Source: a virus | Virus record (IMG/VR): IMGVR_UViG_3300044632_001003 | Span: 124,001-188,000 of that record | Length of the DNA stretch: 64,000 bases | Direction: 5' to 3' (one strand) | Shown here: positions 13,667 through 22,022 of the stretch, piece by piece | Numbering within the stretch: the first letter of the stretch is position 1 | How the letters are laid out: each line of letters opens with the position of its first letter | Translations under genes and position numbers: made by a program | Notes under the pieces: generated by a model | What the model was told of the DNA's origin: nothing | Databases searched by the model: none | The model's input: only the letters and a program-made list of their open reading frames with translations

Positions 13667-15559
13667 TTACAGAGAATTTAACATGTACTTTTCAGCTTTT
13701 TTAGTTTCACCATCAACGCAAATCATTTTCTGAATGATTTTTTCATCAACCAATTCTGGATGCACCCACCAGTCTTCATAAGGTCTATTATCATCGGGTG
13801 AAATATTATCTACAACTAATTTATAACCAAAAGACTCAAGGTACTTTCGAGACTTATCTCTGAAAGATTTTGTCTCATCACAATAGTAGTCATGCTCATA
13901 AGTAATGACAGCAAAGCGATGAGTCTCAAAAGGCATCGTCAGGAGTATCTTGTAGGTGACCTCAGGAGGGTCGCAATCAAGTTGTAGGTAGTCGATATCG
14001 GTTGGCATGTCTAACCCATTCAGGAACCGCTCGTAATTGACTTTGAGGGCATCTTTGAGTAAGCATGTATGCTTTCTCTCCTGATTATGGGCATTAACAA
14101 AGTTTTCATCAATATCAAGGGCAACACCGTTCCATCCATATTTTGTTTCTAATAATGCAGTATTGTTTCCATAGAAAGCATTGCCTGCTCCAATTTCAAG
14201 GTATGTTCCATTCTTCTTACCATTGAGCATGGAAAGAACAAACATATCCTGATAAGATTCTGCATAGTTCTTTTCAACCTCTTTAGAACCTTTAAACTTA
14301 AATCTTAATTTACCATGATTCTTTTTAGAATACCAATTCAACTTTGGTAATCCAGATGATTTATCACCAGTGAGTTTTTCAAGATTAGAAATAACTGCTT
14401 GGCGATGCACTTCATCAAGTTCATAGTTGTCAAGCAAGTCCTGCAACATATCACGAGACTCATCACATAGACCACACCACCAAGATGATATGGCTTTCTC
14501 AAATAGAATTCCATAAAATCCTGGATAATCTACCTTAGTGCGTAGTGGTGGTGGATTCCTATCACAAAACTCTTCAGCAACACAAGCAGTTAGATAACAA
14601 TCTTTCCAACTTCCATCCTGATCAGAGCGTTCATAGTATCTCGCAAGAAGAAAATGACCTTCAGGGCGAGATGGGATAACTGTGATTGCATTCTGAATCA
14701 AACCCTTAACAGTAAATTTACGAGTTCCTTGTTTGTCATAACACATCGAAGCACGAATAAGGCACTCATACTGAAGTAGTTTATCATCAGACCTTTCAGT
14801 AGTTCTCAGATAATATGACATTGCAGCAGCAGTCTGCCCAATTTCATCATAGAAAATAGCCAACTCATAGTTAATCTCAGGATCATCTGGATTTTGAATA
14901 TAAGTTTCCAGAAGATTGATTAGATATGACTCATCAACAATATCGTTTTCTGTGTTTTTCATTAATACTTTCGATGCAAACTGGTCAGGAGTAATTAAAT
15001 TCAACCACTTCTTTCTATTTCTAGAAAAATTAGCAAAGTCTAATTTCTGAAATGCATTATCAAAAACTAACTTTTCTTGTTTGCCAACTTGAATGACTCC
15101 ACATCCATAATCAGCATCCACAACGCACATAGAAAGATCATCTCTTTCTTGTCTCAGAGTTACAAATGCTTTCCAACAATCTCCGTTCCAAATCCCACCA
15201 CGGAAGGGAATAACCTGATGCTCTTCCAGTTCTGGGTTCATATCGTGGCAGACAATGTATCCACCAGGATTCAAAATCTTTAGTGAATTTATTATGTCAC
15301 GATATACTTGGTCAGCATGATGCAATCCATCGATAAAAATTACATCAAAGTTCTCAGTATTTTTTTCAAAGAAATCATCTGAAGTTGCAAAAATTGTAGC
15401 TGGAGAAGTCAGTTCAGGATCGACACCAACCTTATAATCGCATTTGATTTCCCTGAAATTCTCTCCTGCAGAGACACCAATCTCAAGATACTTTTTTGCT
15501 TTAACTTTATCAATTAGGGATTGAATAATATCAGTTCTCTTCATCGTACTTTCCAGCAA
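13667..15559 (-). CDS. Three-domain fusion: methyltransferase, TPR-like linker, FkbM methyltransferase
   Basis: 630 residues. Residues 1-~155 form a class I SAM methyltransferase (KYLEIGVSAGENF as motif I, DVIFIDGLHHADQVYRDI, LNPGGYIVCHDMNP). Residues ~205-400 are helical repeats resembling TPR (YLINLLETYIQNPDDPEINY, YELAIFYDEIGQTAAAMSYY). Residues ~440-630 are a second, FkbM-like methyltransferase (GTYLEIGAGNAFYGNNTALL, GVALDIDENFVNAHNQER, DIDYLQLDCDPPE). The start overlaps the upstream gene by 29 nt; ATG at 15544 is an alternative. Two methyltransferases joined by a scaffold are unusual. Probably acts on glycans. Confidence 0.75.
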   Translation of the reverse strand: MLESTMKRTDIIQSLIDKVKAKKYLEIGVSAGENFREIKCDYKVGVDPELTSPATIFATSDDFFEKNTENFDVIFIDGLHHADQVYRDIINSLKILNPGGYIVCHDMNPELEEHQVIPFRGGIWNGDCWKAFVTLRQERDDLSMCVVDADYGCGVIQVGKQEKLVFDNAFQKLDFANFSRNRKKWLNLITPDQFASKVLMKNTENDIVDESYLINLLETYIQNPDDPEINYELAIFYDEIGQTAAAMSYYLRTTERSDDKLLQYECLIRASMCYDKQGTRKFTVKGLIQNAITVIPSRPEGHFLLARYYERSDQDGSWKDCYLTACVAEEFCDRNPPPLRTKVDYPGFYGILFEKAISSWWCGLCDESRDMLQDLLDNYELDEVHRQAVISNLEKLTGDKSSGLPKLNWYSKKNHGKLRFKFKGSKEVEKNYAESYQDMFVLSMLNGKKNGTYLEIGAGNAFYGNNTALLETKYGWNGVALDIDENFVNAHNQERKHTCLLKDALKVNYERFLNGLDMPTDIDYLQLDCDPPEVTYKILLTMPFETHRFAVITYEHDYYCDETKSFRDKSRKYLESFGYKLVVDNISPDDNRPYEDWWVHPELVDEKIIQKMICVDGETKKAEKYMLNSL

Positions 15560-16532
15560 TAAAATCTTCTACAACCTGAGGAGAAACTCTCAGCACATAA
15601 GCGGCATTATCTTGGAATCCAAAAGTCATTAGTAAGTCACCTTTATAGTAGCACATGCCCGTACAAAATTCAACATGGGCATCCATGAAAGAAAAGTCTT
15701 TAGAGAATCCTTGTATCTGCCAATTTTTATCCCATACAAGAAATCTGTGACGATACAATCCATCCTTTCTACCAACTTCACTCTTAAACAAATCAACTTC
15801 GTGTGTAAGAGCGAAGTAATAATTGTCTCCAAGGGGAAGCACATGAGAACCACCACGTACATCTCTGGGGATATCCACCATTTGAGTGAGAGCAATAGTC
15901 TCAGAAGTCCCTGCAGTAGGATTAACCTTGACAACTTCGGTAGGATTTGACCACTTTACATAGTGCCAATCCATATCGGGAATGGGCATCCAATTCTTTT
16001 CACAATAAGAATTAGGATCTTTGGGTGGTTCAATACGAACTCTTGAAACCTCTTTGACATAATCTTCTCCAACAACAATCTTGGACAGTTCCATTCTTCC
16101 CTGACCATTTGTTGTTGTATCCCTTCTTACACCAGAAATATACAAGTCTCCTCCCCAACGGAAAAGTCTAGCATCTTCTAGACCAACAAAATCCCAAAGA
16201 GGTTCTTTATCTAACTCAGAAGTATCAATCTTATTGACTCTCGTTATTTTTAAACTATCATCCAACTCCAAATAATAATTCGTAGTCCTTAGGTGCATAT
16301 CATTTTCAGGATGCACATAAGTCAAAGGACCCCACTGATGCTGAAAAGTTTTCTTTTCAGAGTGGTAGAATGTATAGTTCACATGGCGAAGATTTACCAT
16401 TAACTTACCATTATCATTGTAAATGGAAGGATTCATTAATCCCGTGCCATTTGTAAGATAAGAAGGAATGATTAAAGGATGAATACTACCACCATTATCT
16501 AAAGCAATTTTTGCAAAATGCATACACTTCAA
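15531..16532 (-). CDS. Five-bladed propeller, GH130-like glycosidase/phosphorylase
   Basis: 333 residues. Repeated blade motifs fit the GH130/GH43-type five-bladed propeller: GLMNPSIYNDNGKLMVNLRHV, DFVGLEDARLFRWGGDLYIS (the E-D-A-R-L pattern seen in GH130), VRGGSHVLPLGDNYYFALTH and EFCTGMCYYKGDLLMTFGFQ ending in NAAYVLRV. GH130 enzymes act on beta-mannosides with phosphate. Here a sugar-processing or sugar-binding role is inferred from fold only. First gene of its operon behind a good sigma70 promoter. Confidence 0.68.
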   Translation of the reverse strand: MKCMHFAKIALDNGGSIHPLIIPSYLTNGTGLMNPSIYNDNGKLMVNLRHVNYTFYHSEKKTFQHQWGPLTYVHPENDMHLRTTNYYLELDDSLKITRVNKIDTSELDKEPLWDFVGLEDARLFRWGGDLYISGVRRDTTTNGQGRMELSKIVVGEDYVKEVSRVRIEPPKDPNSYCEKNWMPIPDMDWHYVKWSNPTEVVKVNPTAGTSETIALTQMVDIPRDVRGGSHVLPLGDNYYFALTHEVDLFKSEVGRKDGLYRHRFLVWDKNWQIQGFSKDFSFMDAHVEFCTGMCYYKGDLLMTFGFQDNAAYVLRVSPQVVEDFIAGKYDEEN

Positions 16533-16547
16533 CTAAGGTTATTATCA

Positions 16548-16576
16548 ATTATACCAAATATATATGGGTTTTACAA
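16548..16576 (-). promoter_or_regulatory. Sigma70 promoter of the 12.3-16.5 kb glycan operon
   Basis: TTGTAA (16571-16576), 17 bp, TATAAT (16548-16553) with TTGG before the -10, on minus, about 16 nt upstream of the ATG at 16532. It lies just after the RCC1 gene. Confidence 0.68.
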
Positions 16577-16579
16577 GTA

Positions 16580-18754
16580 TCAGGTTGCAACCCTGGATAA
16601 GTTATAAGAATGTACGGACGATTGAGTGGAGTATCTTCCAGGATCGAATGAAGCAGGCCAAGTTTGGTTACCAACATAAAATAGTCTATCATCCTGACAA
16701 ATTGCCCACCATCCATCACCCTGAGATCCTTGTATTGATGCAATGGCTGAGAACCAGTTTGCTTGCAAGTTGCCTGCGGACTGAGTAGCATCAAATTCCC
16801 ATGGAAGTTTGTTTCGGTTATCCATTGTTTGACGGCCACTTCTAAAACTGACACCCTTTGCTCTACCTGGATCTGTTGTGGTATTACCACCGATAGTAAG
16901 ACATCTTTGGTTAGAAGTTAGGAATAATCCAAGTCTCCATTCATCATTTCCAGTACCAACTCTACTAATATCAATAACATCATTAGAACCACTATAAACT
17001 GGAACTGGGTATTGAAGATTTGTGTTTGACCATGGAAAATCACCAGTATTTTGGTTTTCTGCCAGGAGTTGATCAAGTGAAGTAAATCTATGGTAAGATT
17101 GCACACCAACACCATAAATCATTCCCGTACTTCTCTGTTTAATAAACAATCTTGGATTATTCTGGTCATTACTTAGCCAAAAATCTTCAACATCATTGTA
17201 TAAGTCTGTAATATTCCATAAGCTCCTAAGACCAGATCCTGACACCTCAAGAGATCTAGCTCTATCCCACCAAACTTTTTGCATTGGAGAAAATCCTGTT
17301 CCACCATTTGGCTCATCCCCATCGTATGAACCAGAACTATAAAGGTTGGAACCAATCCAATTAAGAAGTCCAGCCATGTGCAAAACACCATCATTTGTAA
17401 GGACAACTGTAGTATAGTAAGTATTATATCCAGCAGTTGCTATTTTTTTAATTCCGCCATGCTTTTCCCAATTATATAAAACTTTTCTTGGAGCACCAGT
17501 GTATTGGTCATTACCAACACCAAGTTGGTCATTACCATTCCATCCCCAACCCCATAGATTGCCATCTTCATCTTGAGCAAACCCATACTGATAGTTACCA
17601 CCAGCTAACCAAAAATCTAAAAGTTTTCGGTTATCAAAATATTGCTGAGGAATTCTAGCTGGAACATAGCTATTAAACCAGTTATTATTATACCTAAAGT
17701 TTCTACCTAGTCCAGAGTATCCGTTATATCCCCAAGTCCATAGCCGACCATCAATATCCAGAGCACCATTAACACTACTTGAGTTGTTAGCATTAGACGA
17801 AGAACTTGTTCCAATCTTAATTGCCTGAATATCCCTTAAAAATCCCTGACCTCTACTCCCTTGAGAAGCCTGATACTGTTGAATTTGTTGGTTATAATCG
17901 AAACCACCACCAGTATTGTTTGTTCGACCAACTCTTCTCGAATAATATCTGTTAGTTGTTCCACCATCACCATGCTCCCCTGAACCCATCCAACCAGCCC
18001 AGAAAACTTCTCCATTATCAAATAAGAATCCATACATGTGTTGGTCATCACCAACGATTTGAATACATCTTGGTCTTGACCAAGTTGTACCCTGAGTTAC
18101 ACTAGAGTTTCTATAATTATCATAGTGGTCCCACCACTGGAATGTTGATTCAGCTGGATTATGTTGAGACGCACCAACTCCATATTCAGACCCACCATAT
18201 CCATAGCTACTATGGCGACCTATATGAACTGCTTCAAACTCACCATTAATAAACGAATATCCCTGGTTAGATAAAGCACCATTATCTATTCTTCCAGGAA
18301 TATGCCCCATATTTCTATCATTCCAACCCATAGGGTTGCGATTATTAAATTGTAGGATTCTATTTTCTTTATTCTGATTTGAACTAGCACTAATTCTTTG
18401 CCAATATGTTGTTGCTGATGTTCTTTCGTAGATAGGATGAATCATCCTACCATGCTTCATACAAACATAACGATCGCCATTATAATTTACTACATCTCCT
18501 GGATAGTAAGTTCCATTCTCCATCCACTGACCAGTCCACATATAACCAGAGGAATATCTATCCCATCCCTGCGTATCATTTTCTGGTTTATATTTTTCAC
18601 CATATAAATTATTTTCAGCATACTTATCGGTTTTACAAATATAAGCGGCACCATTAACTCTTATAACATCATTTTTAGTATAAGAAACTCCTTCTCTCCA
18701 CTCTCCACGGTAATTTAGAGTTAAATTATTAGCAAGACTAGTTAGCTTTTCCAT
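16580..18754 (-). CDS. RCC1-propeller adhesin paralog 1
   Basis: 724 residues. Two N-terminal modules (residues ~15-45 and ~70-100) have the pattern of carbohydrate-binding repeats: YRGEWREGVSYTKNDVIRVN then AAYICK; GQWMENGTYYPGDVVNYNGD then RYVCM. From ~210 the protein is a seven-bladed RCC1-type propeller with repeats such as GRLWTWGYNGYSGLGRN, GNLWGWGWNGNDQLGVGN and GVLHMAGLL. Two more such genes follow on the same strand. A distal tail-fibre or receptor-binding role is inferred from the adjacent fibre genes and binding modules. Confidence 0.8.
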   Translation of the reverse strand: MEKLTSLANNLTLNYRGEWREGVSYTKNDVIRVNGAAYICKTDKYAENNLYGEKYKPENDTQGWDRYSSGYMWTGQWMENGTYYPGDVVNYNGDRYVCMKHGRMIHPIYERTSATTYWQRISASSNQNKENRILQFNNRNPMGWNDRNMGHIPGRIDNGALSNQGYSFINGEFEAVHIGRHSSYGYGGSEYGVGASQHNPAESTFQWWDHYDNYRNSSVTQGTTWSRPRCIQIVGDDQHMYGFLFDNGEVFWAGWMGSGEHGDGGTTNRYYSRRVGRTNNTGGGFDYNQQIQQYQASQGSRGQGFLRDIQAIKIGTSSSSNANNSSSVNGALDIDGRLWTWGYNGYSGLGRNFRYNNNWFNSYVPARIPQQYFDNRKLLDFWLAGGNYQYGFAQDEDGNLWGWGWNGNDQLGVGNDQYTGAPRKVLYNWEKHGGIKKIATAGYNTYYTTVVLTNDGVLHMAGLLNWIGSNLYSSGSYDGDEPNGGTGFSPMQKVWWDRARSLEVSGSGLRSLWNITDLYNDVEDFWLSNDQNNPRLFIKQRSTGMIYGVGVQSYHRFTSLDQLLAENQNTGDFPWSNTNLQYPVPVYSGSNDVIDISRVGTGNDEWRLGLFLTSNQRCLTIGGNTTTDPGRAKGVSFRSGRQTMDNRNKLPWEFDATQSAGNLQANWFSAIASIQGSQGDGWWAICQDDRLFYVGNQTWPASFDPGRYSTQSSVHSYNLSRVAT

Positions 18755-18763
18755 AGATTATTG

Positions 18764-19492
18764 TTATTCTGGAGATGAAGTTGGAGACCATCTAGTAAAG
18801 TTAATCATATCATTAGGATCAGATGGTGGTGGTATATCTTCTACTTTTGTTATTTGTAAAATAGTTTGCTCTTCACTGGAAGGAGTTGTTGATATACCCA
18901 AGTAGTTTAGATATTCTGGGTCTTCAAAGTATTTATCCCTAATATTAGGATTACGCTGTAGTATTCTACGACAATAATCATCACCTAAAGATTCAGATAG
19001 TGACTCTGAAGTTTCAAATCTTATATCAAATAATTCTTCTTCAGTTGTATTAGAAAGTATTTCCAAATCACCACTATATCTTTCTTGTTCTGGATTATCT
19101 GGATCCATAATCGCATCCACATCTGGAATATAAAATGCGGTTTTCAAAATATCCATTGTATAGTTTGGATGAATCGAATAATAACTCCTTTGTTCTGTAT
19201 TTGGAGATGTTTGTGCAACGATTGTTGTATTAGCAACTCCAATCATGTTGCCAGATCTAAGTAATAAAATAACCTCAGGCTCAATCTGAAAATCTGGGTC
19301 TCTGACTTCAATTTCAGTTTTTTGCATTTCTTCTCCAATCTTTTCACCACCCTCATCAAAAATATAACAACATACATAATCGGTTCTGATACCAATAATA
19401 GGAGGTTCCTTTGGAAGACCAATATCGGGCCAGTTCATTGCATCATATGCTGAATTAATGGATATAATTTTTCTTTCAGTATTGATAGCCAT
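18764..19492 (-). CDS. Hypothetical protein between RCC1 genes
   Basis: 242 residues, no family recognised. The start (AINTERKIISINSAYDAMNW) is followed by a mixed alpha/beta region with repeated Pro (PDIGLPKEPPIIG) and an acidic, Ser/Thr-rich second half (NTTEEELFDIRFETSESLSE). It has a GGAGG ribosome binding site 8 nt before ATG, like its neighbours, and lies 9 nt ahead of the next gene. It could be a fibre-assembly chaperone or a minor fibre subunit; context is the only evidence. Confidence 0.6.
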   Translation of the reverse strand: MAINTERKIISINSAYDAMNWPDIGLPKEPPIIGIRTDYVCCYIFDEGGEKIGEEMQKTEIEVRDPDFQIEPEVILLLRSGNMIGVANTTIVAQTSPNTEQRSYYSIHPNYTMDILKTAFYIPDVDAIMDPDNPEQERYSGDLEILSNTTEEELFDIRFETSESLSESLGDDYCRRILQRNPNIRDKYFEDPEYLNYLGISTTPSSEEQTILQITKVEDIPPPSDPNDMINFTRWSPTSSPE

Positions 19493-19504
19493 TTTGTTTC
19501 CTCC

Positions 19505-22009
19505 TTAACCTGCCCAATTCAATGATGGAACTGTCCCATAAACGGTTCCACGATAAGAAGCGAATCCCCAGTCATAGTTACGTCCTGTTTGCATTACTTC
19601 TCCATTATCAAATAAGGTTTGACTTCTAACATTATGATTCACTCCAAGAGTTCCCTCATAATCTCCTGTGCTACTTATATCTATACAAGCGGACCCACCC
19701 CAAGGATGAGAATCATATGCTGTCATTGGATTTGCCATATAATATGGAGCATGGATTTTTCTTGCAACAGCGTATTGTGATTGTCCATTTTGTTGGTGCC
19801 TTGCATTATTGTTTGCGATTGTAGAATCTCTACCAATTCCACCAACACCATATCCATTCCAACCTGTTGCATAGACATAACCCTTTTGATCAAGGAAGTG
19901 TTGTGTCGTGCCACCCGATCTACCAGCAGAAGACATACAAACAATATTTGTAAGTGCTTGTGTTGAAGTATTTCCTGGACCAAGAATAATGTTTGGAGAT
20001 GTTCTAGAAGATGGTGCAGAACCTGTAGTTAAATTGTAATGACCATCATAACCAACACCATAAGTATTTCCATTCTGAGTTCTATACCAAATATGCCCAT
20101 ATCCACCATCATCAATATCTACCCATACATTTACAATTTGTGCAGCACCAGTCCATGATGTTCTTCTTGTAATTGTTGAAGAGTTACTGTTATTCGTTGT
20201 AGTGCCATCACCCAATTGACCATATCCATTGTATCCACATGTCCAAACGTATCCTTGACCATCAAGAAGTGCGATGGTATAAAGATTTTCTGAAGAAGCA
20301 ACAACAAGTTTTTGAATACCACCATAAGTGTTCCAATTGACGGGAACTTTGAGAGGAGTATATGAGCGGTCAGAATCCCTGAATCCACTGTTTGTTGGAT
20401 ACATCAATTGACCTTGATGATTGTATCCCCAAGACCAAAGGTTTCCTGCTTCATCAAGTGCGTATGAAGTTCTATGTCCAGCCCAAATATCTACGATTCT
20501 ATTTCCACCGAAGAAGAAATCTTTATTCATTGTATGAATCAACCAGGCACGGTTGTTCACACCCATACCATTATCTTCAAAATAATAAATGTCTGGAGAA
20601 TTACCACTACCAGAAGTGGTTCCAGAGTCAGAAGAAATACCACACTGACCTGTATCGTTTCTACCCCAGCAGTGAATCTCACCATATTCATCAAGAGCAA
20701 TACAATGGGCATCACCGTCTCTAGATTGATGTCCACCAGTTACAAGTTTTACGATTGAACGATTCTTGAATGCTTTTCTAGGAATTGTAAATGCAGCTTG
20801 AGTTGCCTGACCATCATCGTTGGAGTAACCGTCACGACCATGGTTTGACTGACCTGAAACATGAACTCCGCCATCAGAAGTTAGGTGCCACCTATTATCA
20901 TTCCAAGCTTGCATAGATTGGATAATTCTAGGTGTTCTTCTCGTCATATGGAATGGGTTATTTCCAAAGTTTGCCCATTCACCACTGTTAAAATCAATGT
21001 GATATGGTACATCATTTTCTTGAGCCTCGATGTGAGCACCACCATCACTATGCATATAAGCATTACTAGTTCCACTCTCAGCCATAATGACGCCCTCGCC
21101 ATTAATAAACTGCTCAGAGTTTCTATATGACATATGACCTTTATTCCATCCTGGATTCCATCTCCAGGCATGGACTGAAGTTGATCCGATTCCTAAAGAT
21201 GTATTCCAAGGAATATTTCCATTCCATCTATTAACCGTTCCCCATTGTGGTCCAAGAATATATGGATGACCTTTCCATCCAAAAGGTTGGTTATTGACAA
21301 ATCCAAGGCAACGGTCTGATGGCATTAAGTCATCACCTCTTGAAAATACTTCCCATGCGCCAAGATGATCAAATAAGGGATCAACGTTTGAATGTCCTAC
21401 ACCACAAATGTAAGATGAATTCCTTCTCTTAACAATATCTCCAGGATAATATGTGGTTCTTTGTGACCATGTTCCAACATGAGCTGTTCCATCAGAATAT
21501 AAGTCCCAATCAACTTCATTGGTTGCAATCTCATATTGACCCATCATTCTTCTTGGTCCAAGAACAATTGGGTCATTAGTTACAACTGCAGTATTGAGCC
21601 CAACACTCGTTAGATATAGGACAGCAGTTGTTGAGGTAACTGTACCAATTGAGGTAATCCCAGCATAAGTATCAAAGTGTTTTGAGTAAAGTCTTAAACC
21701 TGTTCTAGGAGACTGATTCCATGGACCTTTTGGTGCCTCGGGATAATATGATGTTACAATTCCTGCTGTTTGAGTTTGAGGATTAAATCCTGTAAAAGTA
21801 ACAGTAACAATGCTTGTTTGAATCCCCAAACTAGCAATTGATCCATTTAAAGTTGGAAGTACAATTGGAGCATGTGCTTTGGGGACATCATTTTTGTAGA
21901 TATAAAGTCTATCTTCAAAGGTTACAATGTCACCTTTGCTATAAGTTGTAGCAGGAACGTATGCTCCTCTATGAACAAATTTAACTTTTCCTAGTGTTAC
22001 GACGGCCAT
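19505..22009 (-). CDS. RCC1-propeller adhesin paralog 2
   Basis: 834 residues, same design as its neighbours: N-terminal carbohydrate-binding-like modules (FVHRGAYVPATTYSKGDIVT then RLYIYKN; GTWSQRTTYYPGDIVKRRNS then SYICG), then a long RCC1 propeller from about residue 400 (GEIHCWGRNDTGQCGISSDS, AGNLWSWGYNHQGQLMYP, GYVWTCGYNGYGQLGDGTTT, YVYATGWNGYGVGGIGRD). Blade sequences are more regular than in paralog 1. The opening Gly/Tyr modules and blades differ enough between paralogs to suggest different ligands. Confidence 0.8.
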   Translation of the reverse strand: MAVVTLGKVKFVHRGAYVPATTYSKGDIVTFEDRLYIYKNDVPKAHAPIVLPTLNGSIASLGIQTSIVTVTFTGFNPQTQTAGIVTSYYPEAPKGPWNQSPRTGLRLYSKHFDTYAGITSIGTVTSTTAVLYLTSVGLNTAVVTNDPIVLGPRRMMGQYEIATNEVDWDLYSDGTAHVGTWSQRTTYYPGDIVKRRNSSYICGVGHSNVDPLFDHLGAWEVFSRGDDLMPSDRCLGFVNNQPFGWKGHPYILGPQWGTVNRWNGNIPWNTSLGIGSTSVHAWRWNPGWNKGHMSYRNSEQFINGEGVIMAESGTSNAYMHSDGGAHIEAQENDVPYHIDFNSGEWANFGNNPFHMTRRTPRIIQSMQAWNDNRWHLTSDGGVHVSGQSNHGRDGYSNDDGQATQAAFTIPRKAFKNRSIVKLVTGGHQSRDGDAHCIALDEYGEIHCWGRNDTGQCGISSDSGTTSGSGNSPDIYYFEDNGMGVNNRAWLIHTMNKDFFFGGNRIVDIWAGHRTSYALDEAGNLWSWGYNHQGQLMYPTNSGFRDSDRSYTPLKVPVNWNTYGGIQKLVVASSENLYTIALLDGQGYVWTCGYNGYGQLGDGTTTNNSNSSTITRRTSWTGAAQIVNVWVDIDDGGYGHIWYRTQNGNTYGVGYDGHYNLTTGSAPSSRTSPNIILGPGNTSTQALTNIVCMSSAGRSGGTTQHFLDQKGYVYATGWNGYGVGGIGRDSTIANNNARHQQNGQSQYAVARKIHAPYYMANPMTAYDSHPWGGSACIDISSTGDYEGTLGVNHNVRSQTLFDNGEVMQTGRNYDWGFASYRGTVYGTVPSLNWAG

Positions 22010-22022
22010 GATTTATACCTCC

